A stretch of DNA of 64,000 nt from Mansonella perstans (GCA_037074765.1 JBAMDO010000051.1:1-64000); one strand, 5' to 3'; positions 48,811 to 64,000 are shown, counted from the first letter of the stretch. Numbers and translations: made by a program. The notes: a model not told the origin generated them from the letters alone.

Positions 48811-51800
48811 ATGAACAGTTCACCTTATGTCAGTACTTCATTTGATAAGAAATTTTAAATATAAATCTAATGCTACTAATATTCATGGAACATTTTTAAT
48901 TAATATATTAAACGAGGAAGTACAGAGGAAGTACAAATGATTCTTTTGCAGAATTATGTACCTCATTGCTCACCGGCAGAACAGTTGCCGAGTATGATGC
49001 AAACAGTTGCTGAAAATCGTCATTTCAGTGTAGGCGCCATGGTTTCCTCAAAATCAGGTCCCGGTAGGCCTTCTGTCTCTCAACAACAGCCTCTTTTCAA
49101 CACTAGCGGTAGTTCAATACGTCTTCCTCCAACTCAGGCCCAACCAATTCCTGCTTCGTCACAAATGCCTCCACGTTCTGCTCAGGTGCCTCTTTCTGCT
49201 CCACTTCCTCATCATTACCAGCAGCAGCAGGGACAACCTGCTTCAACTGGAAACGCTGATATTTCTTCAACTGGTCCTTCTAGTGCTACGAATGCGATGT
49301 TCCGTGTACAGATGTGGTCTAATAATTTCGATAGTGGTGTTCATTCTATGAATCATAGTTCTGTAGGTTTATTTTCATAAAGTATTGCCATATTTCCTCT
49401 AATAAATTTTAATAACTCACTGTCAAACTCACTATTTCCTACAAATTTTGGGAACTTAAGCTAGCTGTCACGTTGTTTTTTAGTATAATTTGACATTAAC
49501 AATCAGAAATATATCTAGTAGTTTAGTTACCAAGCAAAAATAGAACGAAATAGTAGTGAGATTTTTTGCATCTAAGTAATCAGGTTTAAAGTTTTATTAT
49601 TTTCATGAAATTTGATGATGTATTTGTCCAAAAATGGAAAGAAAATTTACGATGCTGGACAGCTCTTATCACTATTTATTTGTAGGCACCGTCAGTGCTA
49701 TCAGTTAGTTCACTGCGTGCTGGTTCGCAAATCTCGACGATATCCGATGATGCACATTCACGAATTGAGTTAACTGATCAACAGCAAATAAAATTCGAAA
49801 ATATACCATCAGATTTAGGACGTGGCTCACAGGATGGTGAAACACGGAATGCAGTTCCAGAGCTCATACATTTGCTCAGTGATGCTGATGAGGTTTTTCA
49901 TCCTTAGCAATTTTTTGGCTAAGTGCAGAACATTGATTGTTCACTGAAATTGTGGACGGAAAACTTTCCTTGAGCATCTTGTAGAATTTGGAGATGAGCT
50001 TCAATCCTCTATTTATTTCGCTTAAATTATTGGGAAAATAATAACAGATAGAACTTGTAGTGGAACTTGCAGCAAAAGAAGCTTAAGTACAAGTTAATCT
50101 CTCGAAAGATTGTTTTAGGTGGTAGTACAACGTGCAGCAACAACAATACAAACTATCGCTAAGATTGATTCCGAAGAACCACTTTATACGGAACCTTATT
50201 TACGAGCACTTGAAGTTATAACCGCTCTAAAAGATCTATTGAGAACGAAGTCAAATAAACCAGTATTTATTGATTTGGTTATATCAGTGTCCTTTGTTTG
50301 GTTATCGAAAAATAATTGAGTTTTGAACAGGATTTCACAAATAATTTTTTATGAAAAGAATTCGAATCATGAGACTTAGTGAAACATACCAGAATCATAC
50401 AAAATGAATAATAGATGAAGTTGCATTTTTGCTGAACGCTAAGTGAAAATCTGATATTTCTCTTTAAAATTTTTTACTTCCAGGCTATTATTAAACCAAC
50501 GCTTGGTGCTCTATTTCACATTTCTGAACGTCGTGATGGTCTTGAAAGTATTTTAAAAATAAATGACCAAACAAAAGGATCATTGTTGGTTGATATTATT
50601 CAACATATTAAATTTACGTGAGTCTTTAACCTTGTTTGCTTGACATCTTTTCATATTCGAAGAAAAATATATAACAGTTCTTAGTAAACTTTTTTCTTGC
50701 CGCAGCATTGTGTATTCTTCGAGCTTTCGGATGTTTTCTGGCTGGTCTGTGGAAATAATATTTCAAAATCAGGAACAAATAGATCACCAAACAGATAGGA
50801 AAAGTTAACAGCTATTCTCACTATTTCAGCGGCGGTTCAGCCCTGCGTTACGCAATCTTGACTTTTCATACGATCATCGCTGTGAAATCAACTGATGGGC
50901 ACAATATCGAAGTGGCTCGAGCCAATGGTGCCCTCCAGGCTCTGACTCAGTTTCTCGATCATGAAAACAATGAAAAGCTTCTTTCAGTAATTGTTGAATG
51001 TGTGCGATTGCTTTGTGATAAAAGTCAGTCGCAAAGGGTTAGTCGTTTTACTGTGACCTTTTACTGCTTTTTTCTTATTAATATAAATTTTGTCTTTCGA
51101 AATTGCTGTCTTTAATCTTCGAAATTTATGCAGGTAAAACTTTCACCAAGAAATTTGGCGGAATTCTGAGACAGTACAGTCAAAATCATGAAATGTGAAA
51201 TCATATAGTCTTTTTTAAATCAGATAAAAGTAATCTTTATTGTGATGTCTAACGAAGATATAATCGAAAACAAATTTAGCTGTTAATTGAATTAGAAAGA
51301 CTGAAGGATTCCCTGAAATCACAATTTATGGAGTTTTCACAATTCATTTAGGTTTTTTTTTTCAAAATTTCAGGCATTGTTTCTGCAGTTAAATGGCCCG
51401 TCTAAACTGCTTCATATATTGCGTGTGTTACGCTATGAAGGCTTGCTCTGGAGGACCACGCAGCTTTTGAAAATTTTTTCCAATGCGGTAAATTTTCATA
51501 ATACGGATCAACAATCATTAAAGGCTTTTTAGATTTGAATATTCATATTTTGCTCTTGAGAAAAAAAGAATATTCGAAGTTCTTTCCGCGAATCTTGCTG
51601 TTTTTAGGATCCCCAAGCAATAGTGAAGTGTGGCGGCTATGATGTTCTCCATAAACAGCTTGAACATGCTAGTCAACGATTAATTATTTCAACTTTGGAA
51701 TGTATCAGAAATATGTCTGATGTACCCACCAAAGATATGGATGTTTCACCCCTCCTTAATAAACTTCTACAGCTGTTGGGTATATTTTGATTGTGTTTTT

Positions 51801-54800
51801 CTTTATGAATGATGATTAGCATATAATGCATTAATACATGTGTTAACTAACTTGTATTTTGGGTTTTAAACTTGTATTCTTAAATGAATTTTGTCAGAAA
51901 TATTTGGGTTGCTGGATTTGTTATAGCGATTTCGGTATTGAATTTCTTTCATGTCATTTTTCGTGACTGTTTTCAGTGACTATTGTTAGTTGCTATGGAA
52001 AATAATAGTTCTATTTAAAAATATGTCTTGTTTGTAAGCAGAATTACACTTCTTTGATTGATGTGATCAGTTCAATTGCAAAATTGTTTTTAGGTGCAAT
52101 GGATCCTGTTGTTATTTTGTACTGTACCGGGATTTTATCGAATCTGTTGGCCAATAATCAGATGAACAAGGAATTTTTATTCAGTCGTGGAGCAATACCA
52201 ACTTTGTATCGTGTTTTGATTAGTTCGTACAGCATTCCAGCAAGCACTCCAAATCAGCAGCAAAGAGTAGAGGATATACAGGTAATTCTCGCAAGAATTT
52301 TTGGCATGTATGAATTATTGCTTTTGTCGAGCACTTTGCTTTTCTTGAGTTCCTTCAGCCTTTTTCTAGTATCATAACATTGTTTTCAAAGTTAATTCGA
52401 TTTTATTGGAAAGAAAAATAAATTTCAATATTTATTAATGTAAAGAAAGCCTATATACTATTGTAGTGCATTAAAAAACTTCTACGAGAAGTACTGATTT
52501 AGAAGCGTAATGGTCATCAAATATTTATTGCTTAGTATTGGCTCTATTTCATAATAGTTGAAACTCTCTTAATTTTTTTAGGAACGTGCGTTGGCGACAT
52601 TGCGTCATTTGTGCGTTGGGCATACTCATCAGGTCGAAGCGCAGAAAGCTGTTTTCCAGCAACAGTACGCTGCTGACTTTTTGCTCCGAAAACTTACCGA
52701 AATGAGGCCGTCTATTCTGAAGCAAACTCTTCAGGTTGGGACTTGAACTTTGAACTTTTCTTTAATAGATATTGCTCTTTAAATTCGATCATTTAAATCG
52801 GTATATTAAATAGACATAAATGCAATCTTTAATTTCTTCTACTGAAATAAAATATTTTCAAGAGATAGAGTTAGAACATTTACTCATTTTTTTATTTTAA
52901 TGAATGAAATTTGGTGGCTTGCACAAACTTAGAGATTAAATACAATTTCAGATATTGAATAAAGCAGTTTTGCAAGATACAAATCTTCCACTCTTTCGTG
53001 AAATTCATTTGAGGCAGACACCAGATTGCGAGACAAATTTTGTGGAGCGTATCACATTAATTCTAAAAGTCGCATGCGATCAATTACCATCGGTAAAATA
53101 TTTAATGCGAACATCTCCACACTTACCAATCTGATTTCAATTTAGAATTCTATTTTTTAACAGATATTTGAAATAAATCAATTAAAGAACATTTTCATGT
53201 TCAAAAATAGGGGTAGAAGCACAGTGGAAGAAAGGAATAGAAGTGGTTGTGCATAATTATTTTTAATGTTAAATTTCCATTATGTGAATGGTTGTTTTGC
53301 AGACAAAAATGGTGGAGGAAGTACGTGTTGCAGACCTCATTCAGTTATCATTATCCACTCTTCAGCTTCTGTGCCGTGATCCATTTCTTTTGAATCAGGT
53401 TTGTCTCCGAAATTTTCATTGAACCGAACAGTGATATTTTTTTCAAAATCATTTCACTCACAAGGAAATGAAAACGTAAATTTCCAGATATCATTTTGCA
53501 TTAGAAGGACTGATTTCCTAATGTTTCGTGATCGAGATGGTGATTGTGCAGCATTGCTACCTGTTTTTTGCTTATATCAGAGTTATGTGAAGGATGAGAA
53601 TTTGGACAGAAGTGCACTCGGTCTTATATATGAACTTTCTTCACATCCAGAAGTTAGAGTTACCTTTATTTCTTTTACCGAAATAGGAGTTTATTTACGG
53701 CCAAATATATTTACTGTTTCAGTTATTCACTAATCGTTTTATATTAAGTAAAGCTTTTTTCTGCTGCAGTAAGCTAAATGAATATCTGTTTTGAAGTTCG
53801 TTGTTTTGTAAACGACATAGGAATTCACCAAGAATAGTTTCAGTTAGCTGCGCTATATGCTGCAGATAATGGCTTGATGGCAGCTTTACATCATTATTCA
53901 CAAAGTCGAAATCAACCTTTTGGTTAGTTTATATTGCTGATATCGTCGAGTTCTAACTGATTATGTGGATCTATGAATCGTAAACATCTAGTTTATGCTC
54001 TGTTTTTGCTCTGAAGTTTGACCATAAAAACTAACAGTCGGCAACTCTTGAAACATGAAGGCTGAGGAAGTTGTGATCGGAGTCATGCCTTCTTAACTGA
54101 ATTAACCGAACACTCAATTAATTTCGCTTGAGAGCGAAATATGGAAGTTATTATGTATTCGCCAATTCAGCAAAACGAACTAATAACGCTGAAAGTGCGA
54201 AATTGACACTGAGTATTATCTTCCTTCGAATTAAGGATAAATTATAAATATTAGGTAATAGTAGAATGTGAAATAAGTGGTTTATATATTCAAATAAAAG
54301 TAAAAATATTTATATTTTCCAAAGCACTTCTCAAAGTATTGCAGCGACGTATGCCAAGCAGGCTTATGAGCGCAGTGTACAAGGCGGTAATCCATCCGCT
54401 GTTTGTCAGAATTTTCATTTGTCACCTTCATCTCATCGTTTGCTGTTACATTCGGCGCAGCCCGATGGGCAACCCAGTGTATCGTACAATGGATATTCTT
54501 CTCAACAAATTCAATATCTTCAACAAAATTGTGGGACAAATAATTCCTACAATGCCATATCCCCATCTGCATCAGTGACACTTCATTATCCTGCTTTGCC
54601 ATCACAACAAACTCCGTTATCAGCACCTGCGTCGTTAACTTCATACCCTAATTTGGAGGGTTCTGGTGTTCATGTGCAATCTGAGGTTAATCTTGTTTTA
54701 AAATAATTCAAATTTTTAGTTGAAATGCATTCAGAAATTTTCAATTTTACGCTAATCTAAATAATTTTTTTCTCCTTTTATTTCCATTTTACTACATTTT

Positions 54801-55744
54801 CTCCGAATAAAGAATTACTGGTTGTTTCTAGTTTCCCGAACCACTCATTAATTGGGTGCTAATGGTTGAAATTATTTCCGGGCACGTTTCGGAAGCTATC
54901 ACAATGTAATTGTTGGGACATTTGTAGTTTGTTTTAGATTTTGTCACCTCCTCAGCAGCAAGTACCATCTGATGTTATGGCAGGTCCCGTTATATACGGT
55001 CGTGAAGGTCCATCGCAAAACACCGTTAGCACGTCCAATAACATGGAATATTCTTCGGGAGAAGTGTGGCCTGAGGTTTGTTTCATGAAAATTTCCACTG
55101 TAAACAACAGACTTCTGGGCATTCCGCTTTTAAAATTTTTCAGCTTCATTATAGATTACCATTTCGGAATGTGAATTAGCTACTTTATTGTGTTAAACGA
55201 AGTCAGTTTTTATTCTAAAGTATATTTCATTTATCAGTTAAATATCCTACTAGCATTTTTCAGGATCTTTCTGGACTCTCAATAAGTGATGATCCATTCG
55301 CAACAATGTTCACACAGCAATTCGATTTACCTCAACAAAGACATCACTTGCGATCTGCATATTCCACAGGTCCCTTTCATGAAATAATTTTTTAAAAGAT
55401 GAGGCCTGTTCTCTCTATCGGTCTGGAATTGTAGAAATCAGCTTTCTTGCAGAAATATATGATATTGATACGTATTTTTGTCGATTTCACGTGATCATTT
55501 TTTTTAAATACAATATTTTCTGTATGATTTATGCCTTTTCTTTGTTGCAGCTCTGTTTTCTTAATTTTTATTAATTTCAGCTAGAGGAGAACACGGTGGA
55601 GCCTCTTTAAATGCTTACTGCTGTCCTGGACCACCGAATACTACCGACCAGCCGATGGAAAGCGTTCACATGGGCAGTCCTGATGCTTCGGCTTCTTGGA
55701 ACGATCCAACGAATAATAGCAATTTCAGTGATTTCCAGATGTAG
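48811..55744 (+). CDS. Beta-catenin/Armadillo, Wnt-signalling type (about 1005 aa)
   Basis: Eighteen exons close in phase: 48811-48828 (ATG), 48952-49362, 49686-49892, 50119-50277, 50484-50617, 50830-51037, 51374-51487, 51608-51779, 52094-52281, 52582-52734, 52952-53092, 53303-53398, 53488-53652, 53844-53926, 54325-54685, 54938-55075, 55264-55369 and 55581-55744 (TAG). The tiny first exon is the least certain. A long Ser/Pro/Gln-rich N-terminus contains a perfect phosphodegron, [12 protein letters not shown], followed by APSVLSVSS. Armadillo repeats start at [20 protein letters not shown] (compare [20 protein letters not shown] in beta-catenin) and run to about residue 690, with landmarks [39 protein letters not shown] and [20 protein letters not shown]. 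The Gln/Pro/Ser-rich C-tail should carry transactivation activity. Known role: bridging cadherin adhesion and TCF/POP-1 transcription. The degron, and the lack of a clear alpha-catenin-binding helix before the repeats, favour a BAR-1-like signalling role. A GTAAATAAA stretch near 55770 may be the poly(A) signal. Confidence 0.93.
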
Positions 55745-57720
55745 TATGTCCCCGAGTGCCATAAAGAATTGTAAATAAATTACTGTTGCATGAAATGTTG
55801 TGCTTAAATTAAGACATGAAATTTAGTTGCTAATCAGATTTCTTAATATGTATTGATTAACAACTGAGCTATTGTAGTTATATTACAAGTTATTCATTTG
55901 TTTCCGGTGGCCTCTGATTTTTTTTTTTAGAAAAAGAATTTTGTATCAGATACATAAATTTTCATTTATGTAACCTGCAGTAGTGTGATAAACTAAATCA
56001 CTGCCTGCTGTGGGAATCAGATAAGGCCTGCGCTGTTCTGTCATAAAAAGGTACTTCGTTGTGATTTTTTGGATTTATGGAATTGATGGTATCACTTTTC
56101 TCTTCTGATTTTTCTTCATTCCTTGTTTCTTCAGTAATTCTGCATCTTTCGATTTTTAAAAGTCTAGGTCGCATTTTTGAATGCTTGCAGACTTTTGAGG
56201 AATTCTCATATCTCATTAGGACGCACAGGCTATGGTAATTGGAATATTGAATTATCGTAACGGATGGATATTATATATTGCAGTATATGTTTGAGATCAG
56301 CTCATACTACATTGCTTTCATTTTCTGTTGCCACATTTGTTGATTTGCAAAAAGTTTTTTAAAGCGCAAATTTATTTCAGTTGCTGTGTCCAGTGATTTT
56401 CTTGCTTTATTTCTGATTGTAATGACCATGGGTCACGGTGATTTATTCTCATTTAACATTTGCAGAATTTTCTAGTTGTTAAGTGTAAATTCATGGTATA
56501 TAAGCACGATAGGTTAAAGAATATGGAAACGGAATGGGAGGGAGCTTATTCTTGAATGTTCGAATCAGATAGCACTGATTCATTTGGTATAATTTGTCAT
56601 TTTTTTTTTTTTTTTTATTCCATATATTTCCATCTTGCTATGCATTTTTGTGCAGGTTTTTTTCATCATGCTCATCAACCGAATTTTTCATATATCTCGG
56701 CTTCTCTTTTGCTCTTTCTCTCCTTTCAAGCAGATCATGCAAATCAATTGAAAATATTATTTCTTTAGAAAATGCAGAATATTTCCTTAAGCGGCTTACT
56801 CATTGGTCACTAATTTTTCTGGTTCAATTTTATAAGTTATGCAACTTTCTGGTCAAGATTTGTTGCTCACCTTCTGCACATAATAGGTTCTGAGCGTTAT
56901 AACAAAGGTAATGGATTGATTTCAGCAAGGAAGAGCTTGTTTCACGTCGTCGTTATATATACCTGATGGAAGTACCATGTACACTGACCTGTATTTCTTC
57001 ACTGCAAATCAATTTGCTCAAAATGTTTTTTGGTGTTTTTTTTGGCGACATATATTTTCAAGCTTTGCAATAATGTTAAGATTATTTTATCTTTTCGAAT
57101 ACTCTTGTAACAATTAATTATCCTGCAGAATCATTCAACTGATATTTTAACTTTGCATATTATACAGGTTATATTTGTTATTGTCGTTATAGTGTGCATT
57201 ATGTCAATGAGAATTCATAAAAGTTTTCCCATCTTATGTTTACATCAATCAACTCGCCAATGAGTTTTCAAACTGGCTAAACATAAATGTAGGTGAATAT
57301 TTCAAATCGTTGAGGAGATTCAAAGCTTAGGGCTACGGTGCTGCTTGGATTTCATCTGTAAATTGAACGATGTGTGAGCCGAAAGTTGAAAATACCGTAT
57401 CGTATCGATGTGTGAAATATTGGTAAATGAATTCTGGCATTCAAACGTTTATAGAATAATCAAAACTTATGATGATTTCGAGGTTTCTGTCGTTGGGTTT
57501 TTCGTATGAATTTAGCAAGATAGTATGTCACTTCCATTGAATCTGTTGAAGATTATTCGCAATGAAGTATTTCGAATTTTGAAACTCATAGGCTTCTTAA
57601 AAATAGCAGAAATTGTCGGCATAAGAATGTTATCCAACATTTTTATTTTTGTTTCACAGACTAAATATCAGACGATTGTGAATCTATAGGTTTGTTGCTA
57701 TTTGAAATTTGTTCCTTATG

Positions 57721-57776
57721 TGTAACTGTATGTATGCGTGTGTGTATGTGTGTATGCGTGTGCATCTATTTGTGTA
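57721..57776. repeat. TG-rich microsatellite
   Basis: Imperfect TG/TATG/CGTG repeats, about 55 bp. Confidence 0.85.
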
Positions 57777-58110
57777 CTGTGAAATGCCTAGCTGATAGCA
57801 GATGTTAGTGTTCCTCACTAATCTTGACGATTAGTTCCAATTCCAGGAATTGAAAAGAATGAAAAAGCAAAGGAATGTTGTAAAAGCGGAGAGTTGTAGA
57901 GGTGTAAATGATTTTTTCAGAATCCTCAAAGGTGTGTGTGTGTTGTCTGTCTGTTTATTTTTCACTTCGTCAGCTACTGTTTCTATAGGAAAAGTGATGT
58001 TCAGACAGCTCAACATCATTTTCTCCATTGTTGTCTTTAACTTTTACAACAGAAATCTATCGTTGCAGCTCGATTTGAACTGGAACTCTTCCATTTCAAA
58101 TTACATCTGG

Positions 58111-58128
58111 TCTCTCTCTCTCTCTCTT
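58111..58128. repeat. (TC)n microsatellite
   Basis: Perfect TC run of about 18 bp. Confidence 0.9.
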
Positions 58129-59645
58129 TTCACCTTAATGAATAGAGATGCAACTTCATTGCATTTCACTCCACAAATTGTGAATTTTCTCTTCAACAAA
58201 TCCAGCTGCCTGCCAAATTATTTGCTGGTAAAAATATAAAGAACTTAAAGGCCATTAATATACTATCATGCTATCACTATCACCTATTGATAATAATAGT
58301 CAATAATAATGTTTTTGCAAATGACTACATATCTGTTCAAGAAGCTTCTAAAAATGAACCAAATAGCACATTGATATCGAGACGTTTTAGAAATTAGAAA
58401 ATTTCTGGAAAAATAATTTCATAATAAAAAATTATGCTGATTTGTTGATTTTTAAATTGTCTTTGCTTCCATTTAATATCATTTTAAGAGAAAAAGATCT
58501 CAAATATTTAATCTTTAAAAAGAATCATACTAGCGTCTCACATTCCTCTCGCATTAAGACATTTCAATAATCATCCTGTTGGTCACGCATATTCTAATTC
58601 ACCTAAGAAGTAAAAGCAACGTATTTTACATGTACAAAGATCATACCAAAATAGAAATTGCCCATATCTGCTTACTAATGGAATTTACAACAATTTCCAC
58701 TATCGTTTTTCTTTTTTGTTTTTCTAAATTTCAAGAACTTTTCTAAATTCAGACAACGATGGAAAGATACGATAATCGAAATGCAAATATCGCTACATAT
58801 ATCCAATGAAGCACGAAAGGTCCAGAAGGGAAAATGTTCAATTATTTCTGGAAGTTAAATTTGAACGTTGTTGTCATCCATCATGAACTCACAATGTCAA
58901 AATGCAATTACTGAGACACATTTTGACCTGCTACGACTCATAGTATTTTCTTGATCCCTGATTGAAAACTTGGACTTGAAGTAATATCACTTCTTAACCT
59001 AAAATGTATAATTACAATGGAGGTTGAGGTCAAAGTTGCGGATTATTGCATAGTAACACTCATCCAGAAGGATCCAATTGAAGAAGGAATGATTTTTGTG
59101 AAGCTTGAAATATTGTACATAAGTGTCGAATGAATATTCATATGCACCGAATTCTTACGTGACTGGCTTATGTTCAAGTGTGGAGTATGATCAGATACGT
59201 CAAAATTGGTGGTAACTTTGACGAGCGAATGTGAATTCAACAGAAATCCAAGGATTTTTGGATAAATAAAGATATAATCTATGTGTAGGACTATATAGGG
59301 TAACAGTTGACTTTCCGACGAGGTCCCTTATCAGGTTGTTACTTGGGAATTCCGGATGGAAAGAGGAGGAAGTATAAAGCATCCGAAAGGCAACAGTATA
59401 AAATGCATGACAGTTCCTCGCACCTGTCACTTTCTTCTCTTCTGCGCAGTTTTCAAAACTTTATTACAATATTGCTACTCCTGCTGTTTTACTGGCACGC
59501 GGTGCATATCTCCCCTTCTGGTCATCACCACCACAATCTCTTCCCGATCTCGTTTGCATGGTGCTCAACCCCTTTCATTTCATCATTTATTTTCACGAAT
59601 TTCCGAAAGTTGAGCCATTTAGAAACATTTACAGCAGACAGACAG

Positions 59646-59646
<1 letters not shown>

Positions 59647-59677
<31 letters not shown>
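59647..59677. repeat. (AC)n microsatellite
   Basis: Perfect CA run of about 31 bp followed by ACAT/ACAC variants up to 59693. It sits about 20 bp upstream of a TATA-like box. Confidence 0.95.
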
Positions 59678-59681
<4 letters not shown>

Positions 59682-59712
59682 TATACACACACCCAATGGC
59701 GATCTGTAAGCC

Positions 59713-59722
59713 TGTATAAAAG
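59713..59722 (+). promoter_or_regulatory. Likely TATA box of the actin gene
   Basis: CTGTATAAAAGAAGC is a near-perfect TATA element, about 945 bp upstream of the actin ATG. A start site about 30 bp downstream would fall near 59745. A second TATA-like site (AGTATAAAATG) lies near 59397. Together with the acceptor at 60625 this implies a leader exon and an intron in the 5' UTR. It is a sequence match only. Confidence 0.45.
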
Positions 59723-60608
59723 AAGCTAGTTGATGATCCGTGGCATTCAGATTAGCTGCAACTGTTTTAGACGTTGCCAAAGATTTAGCCATTGTTCTAT
59801 TCGAACATTTAACACAACAGTTCGTTTATTATGTAGTAGCATAATTCGATCCATTCCATCCATCCCTACTAATGGGCCAGTTGCGCAGTTTCATTAATCA
59901 CAGCCTACTACTAAATGGTCCACTAAATGACCAATTTCCACTCATCTTTAGAATTCTTTGACTTTATCCGTACTTTATCTTTAGACTGAAATAATTTTCA
60001 TGCTATTAACTTTTAAATTTGAATGTCTGAAAATTCAGTTCTAAGCATTTGCTTTGACTTCTCACGTTTAGCTTTAAAATGGTTAGATGTTGGTGCTGTA
60101 AATACTCGGGGTTCAGAGTACAAGATGGAATTGTTGGGAGCATCGAGTCGAATTGTTGTAACTCAATTATTGTTTCTGCTATAAATTTCTTCGTGATTTA
60201 TGAATTTCAAAGTTTTGTCCGCACAGTTCTACTTTTGCTTAAATAAATTGTCTGCATAGTATAAGCAATCAGGCAAGTCAGTGTAAGTTTTCTTCACATC
60301 GATGTGTAAGAATTAAAACGGACAAAAAAAAGAAAAAAATTTGAACCAATCGAGAGCCGTAACATTTTTTTGAGCTCTAAACTTATTCAAAGATAGGTGA
60401 GAATGCGTAATTTTATTTACACGATAAAACTTTCAGAAAAGTTCTTTATTGTAAGAAGATGCCTAAAGAATAAAATGAGAGTCAATTCATTGGTTAACTT
60501 TTCCTCCTTTGACAGTTATTGCTGCTTTTCTCTTAGCGTTGCATTACAGTACCATTTCATCAAAAACTCTTCAAAGTGATTCATTAGTTAGAAATGTTTT
60601 AGATAATT

Positions 60609-60626
60609 CTTTTTTGTCCTTTTAGA
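60609..60626 (+). promoter_or_regulatory. 3' splice acceptor in the actin leader (cis intron or spliced-leader site)
   Basis: CTTTTTTGTCCTTTTAG|A is a strong nematode acceptor 35 bases before the ATG. It could receive a cis-spliced leader exon from the TATA promoter upstream, or the SL1 leader, as happens for C. elegans actin mRNAs. Confidence 0.55.
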
Positions 60627-60648
60627 AAGCTCTCGTTCAAAATAATAA

Positions 60649-62541
<1,893 letters not shown>

Positions 62542-64000
62542 GGTAATACAATCGAAACTTATTTGCAAGGGAGCAACTCAATGAGTTGAACACATACTTC
62601 TAGTCTATAGAACGTGTATTTTAACTGAGTTGCCAACTTTTTGCTCCCTATGTCATTTTATTACCAAAAATTTGCAATTGTTTCGTCAGCCATGTCACAT
62701 GAAATTTTCAATCATCGGCATGTGATTGGGTAAATGAAAAATGAATTATGTGCTATTGCTGATCGTTAAATATACTTCCTCTTGTTGTTGCAAATCATTT
62801 CTTCGTTCACTGGACAACAAAAAAAGTTTAATAAAGTTTTTATTGCTTCTTGTCTTCAGCATTTGAAATTAAAATAATTATTAATCATGCCTTCATTTAG
62901 TCATTGCAGTGATAAGATGTTACAGTTTTTGTTTTGCGGCGGTTCATAATTTGACATTTTACAAGCTTATTGGAGTTCTCAATTAGATCTTCTGGAAGAT
63001 TGTAACTACACAACTGTTCATCAATTTTGTTAGAATAAGTATAGTGATGGTTAGATCAAACTTTTCATCCTCTTTTGCTGATTAATCAAAAATTCCAAGC
63101 TGGCCTTATATATAGGAACTTCTAAGGATCTTGAAGAAAAATCAGTACTTAGTTGTGGGAAAGATGGAGACAGAATGTTTATATGATCTGCTACCCTAAC
63201 TTCAGAGAGATATTTAACCAACTTGAAGTATGCCTTCCTTTTCTGCGGGTAATTAATTCATTAGCAATATGCTCCGGAACGAATTACAACAGACTCTATT
63301 GGCTGAAGGAATTTGTGTAAAATAGTTTAATACCACTTATTCACTTTTACTACCATCTCTCCATTCCTGTCAATGCTCGTTGCAAAATGATAATTGTTCT
63401 CGTTGTTGAAACAAGTGGTGATTTGTTAAAGCAGTTAAAGCAGCTTCCGTCCTTATATTCAAATGAAGGCCTTCCCTTTTCTTCTTTTTTTTTAGTTTTG
63501 ACGAGGACGCATTTCATAAATCAAAATTTCAGAATTGCATTAAAGAACTGTCAAGTATAATAAATATCCATTTCACAGTTATTTAAACGTCTCTTAAAAA
63601 TCACGAAGTTAGATTCCTATCGGGATATTAAAAAGAAATTTGCAGTATTTTCCATTTCCTTAATTTGCAGTGGTCAACTGATTAGTTGATGAAATCACTA
63701 AAGGAAATCAGTTAGAAATAAACTGCTCAAAAAGCCGACAAAATTTTAGTTTGCTGTGTTTCAGATCAAAGTTTCAGGGATCATTTTTCTGCCAGGAACG
63801 CGAAATTTAGACGGTTTTTGAAAAAAAGCATATTGACACTGAATAAATTACTTACAGAAGAAGTATCTTTTGTCTGCCTTTTAAAGTAAGGGAAAAAATG
63901 TATGAGTTATTGGTCAAAATATTTGTATGAAGAAAATTTTTAATATGTCTGGATAAACTAAAGAACACTTATAACGACATGGAAAATATAGTTTTCTTAA
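62542..64000. other. Actin 3' UTR and downstream non-coding DNA
   Basis: About 1.46 kb with no exon-like frame on either strand and a T run near 63483-63495. It probably contains the actin 3' end and the start of the next intergenic space. Confidence 0.6.

Noticed and set aside
59307..59729. 140-codon frame with His/Thr runs upstream of actin
   Set aside because: It crosses the (AC)n microsatellite and the likely promoter, and no splice link to a gene is seen.

Overview
The window is nuclear DNA of a nematode, most likely a filarial (Spirurina, clade III) worm. Supporting signs are an AT-rich sequence (by eye about 65-70% A+T), many short coding exons with GT/TTTTCAG-type introns, no operon-like spacing, and recognisable nematode proteins. 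These include a MEC-3-type LIM-homeodomain protein, a nematode-type single-domain tyrosine phosphatase, ribosomal protein eL8, a beta-catenin and a canonical 376-residue actin. I rebuilt the gene models by hand, joining exons by reading-frame phase and splice consensus. In the genes called with confidence above 0.8 the phases close throughout.

Left part (1-14.2 kb): a small coiled-coil ORF on + (40-496); an unrecognised multi-exon gene on - (2.1-4.7 kb) whose C-terminal third looks like a dual-specificity phosphatase fold without its catalytic motif; then two tandem minus-strand paralogues encoding double-BED zinc-finger proteins of 396 and 397 residues (6.45-9.78 kb and 10.91-13.90 kb). The second has a 66-bp triplication that copies a 3' splice site, and a 39-bp tandem repeat just upstream of its start codon.

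Middle (14.2-36.7 kb): microsatellite-rich spacer; a small one-exon ORF; mec-3 (+); a protein tyrosine phosphatase (+); a shortened TAF6-like histone-fold gene (+); rpl-7A/eL8 (-), whose first coding exon is only the ATG and whose first intron holds a five-copy repeat carrying the GATA motif CTGATAA; and a 12-exon SLC49A3/MFSD7-like major facilitator transporter (+).

Right part (36.7-64 kb): a gene-poor 12-kb stretch with a few exon-like islands of unknown identity; an 18-exon beta-catenin (+, about 1005 residues) with a perfect DSGVHS phosphodegron; a 5-kb spacer with simple repeats and likely promoter elements; a six-exon actin gene (+); and 1.4 kb of non-coding 3' sequence. I see no rRNA, tRNA, CRISPR array or intact transposon. 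The genes do not form a pathway. The links that can be argued are regulatory: a Wnt effector beta-catenin next to a very large 5' non-coding region, and a touch-neuron selector gene within wide flanks.
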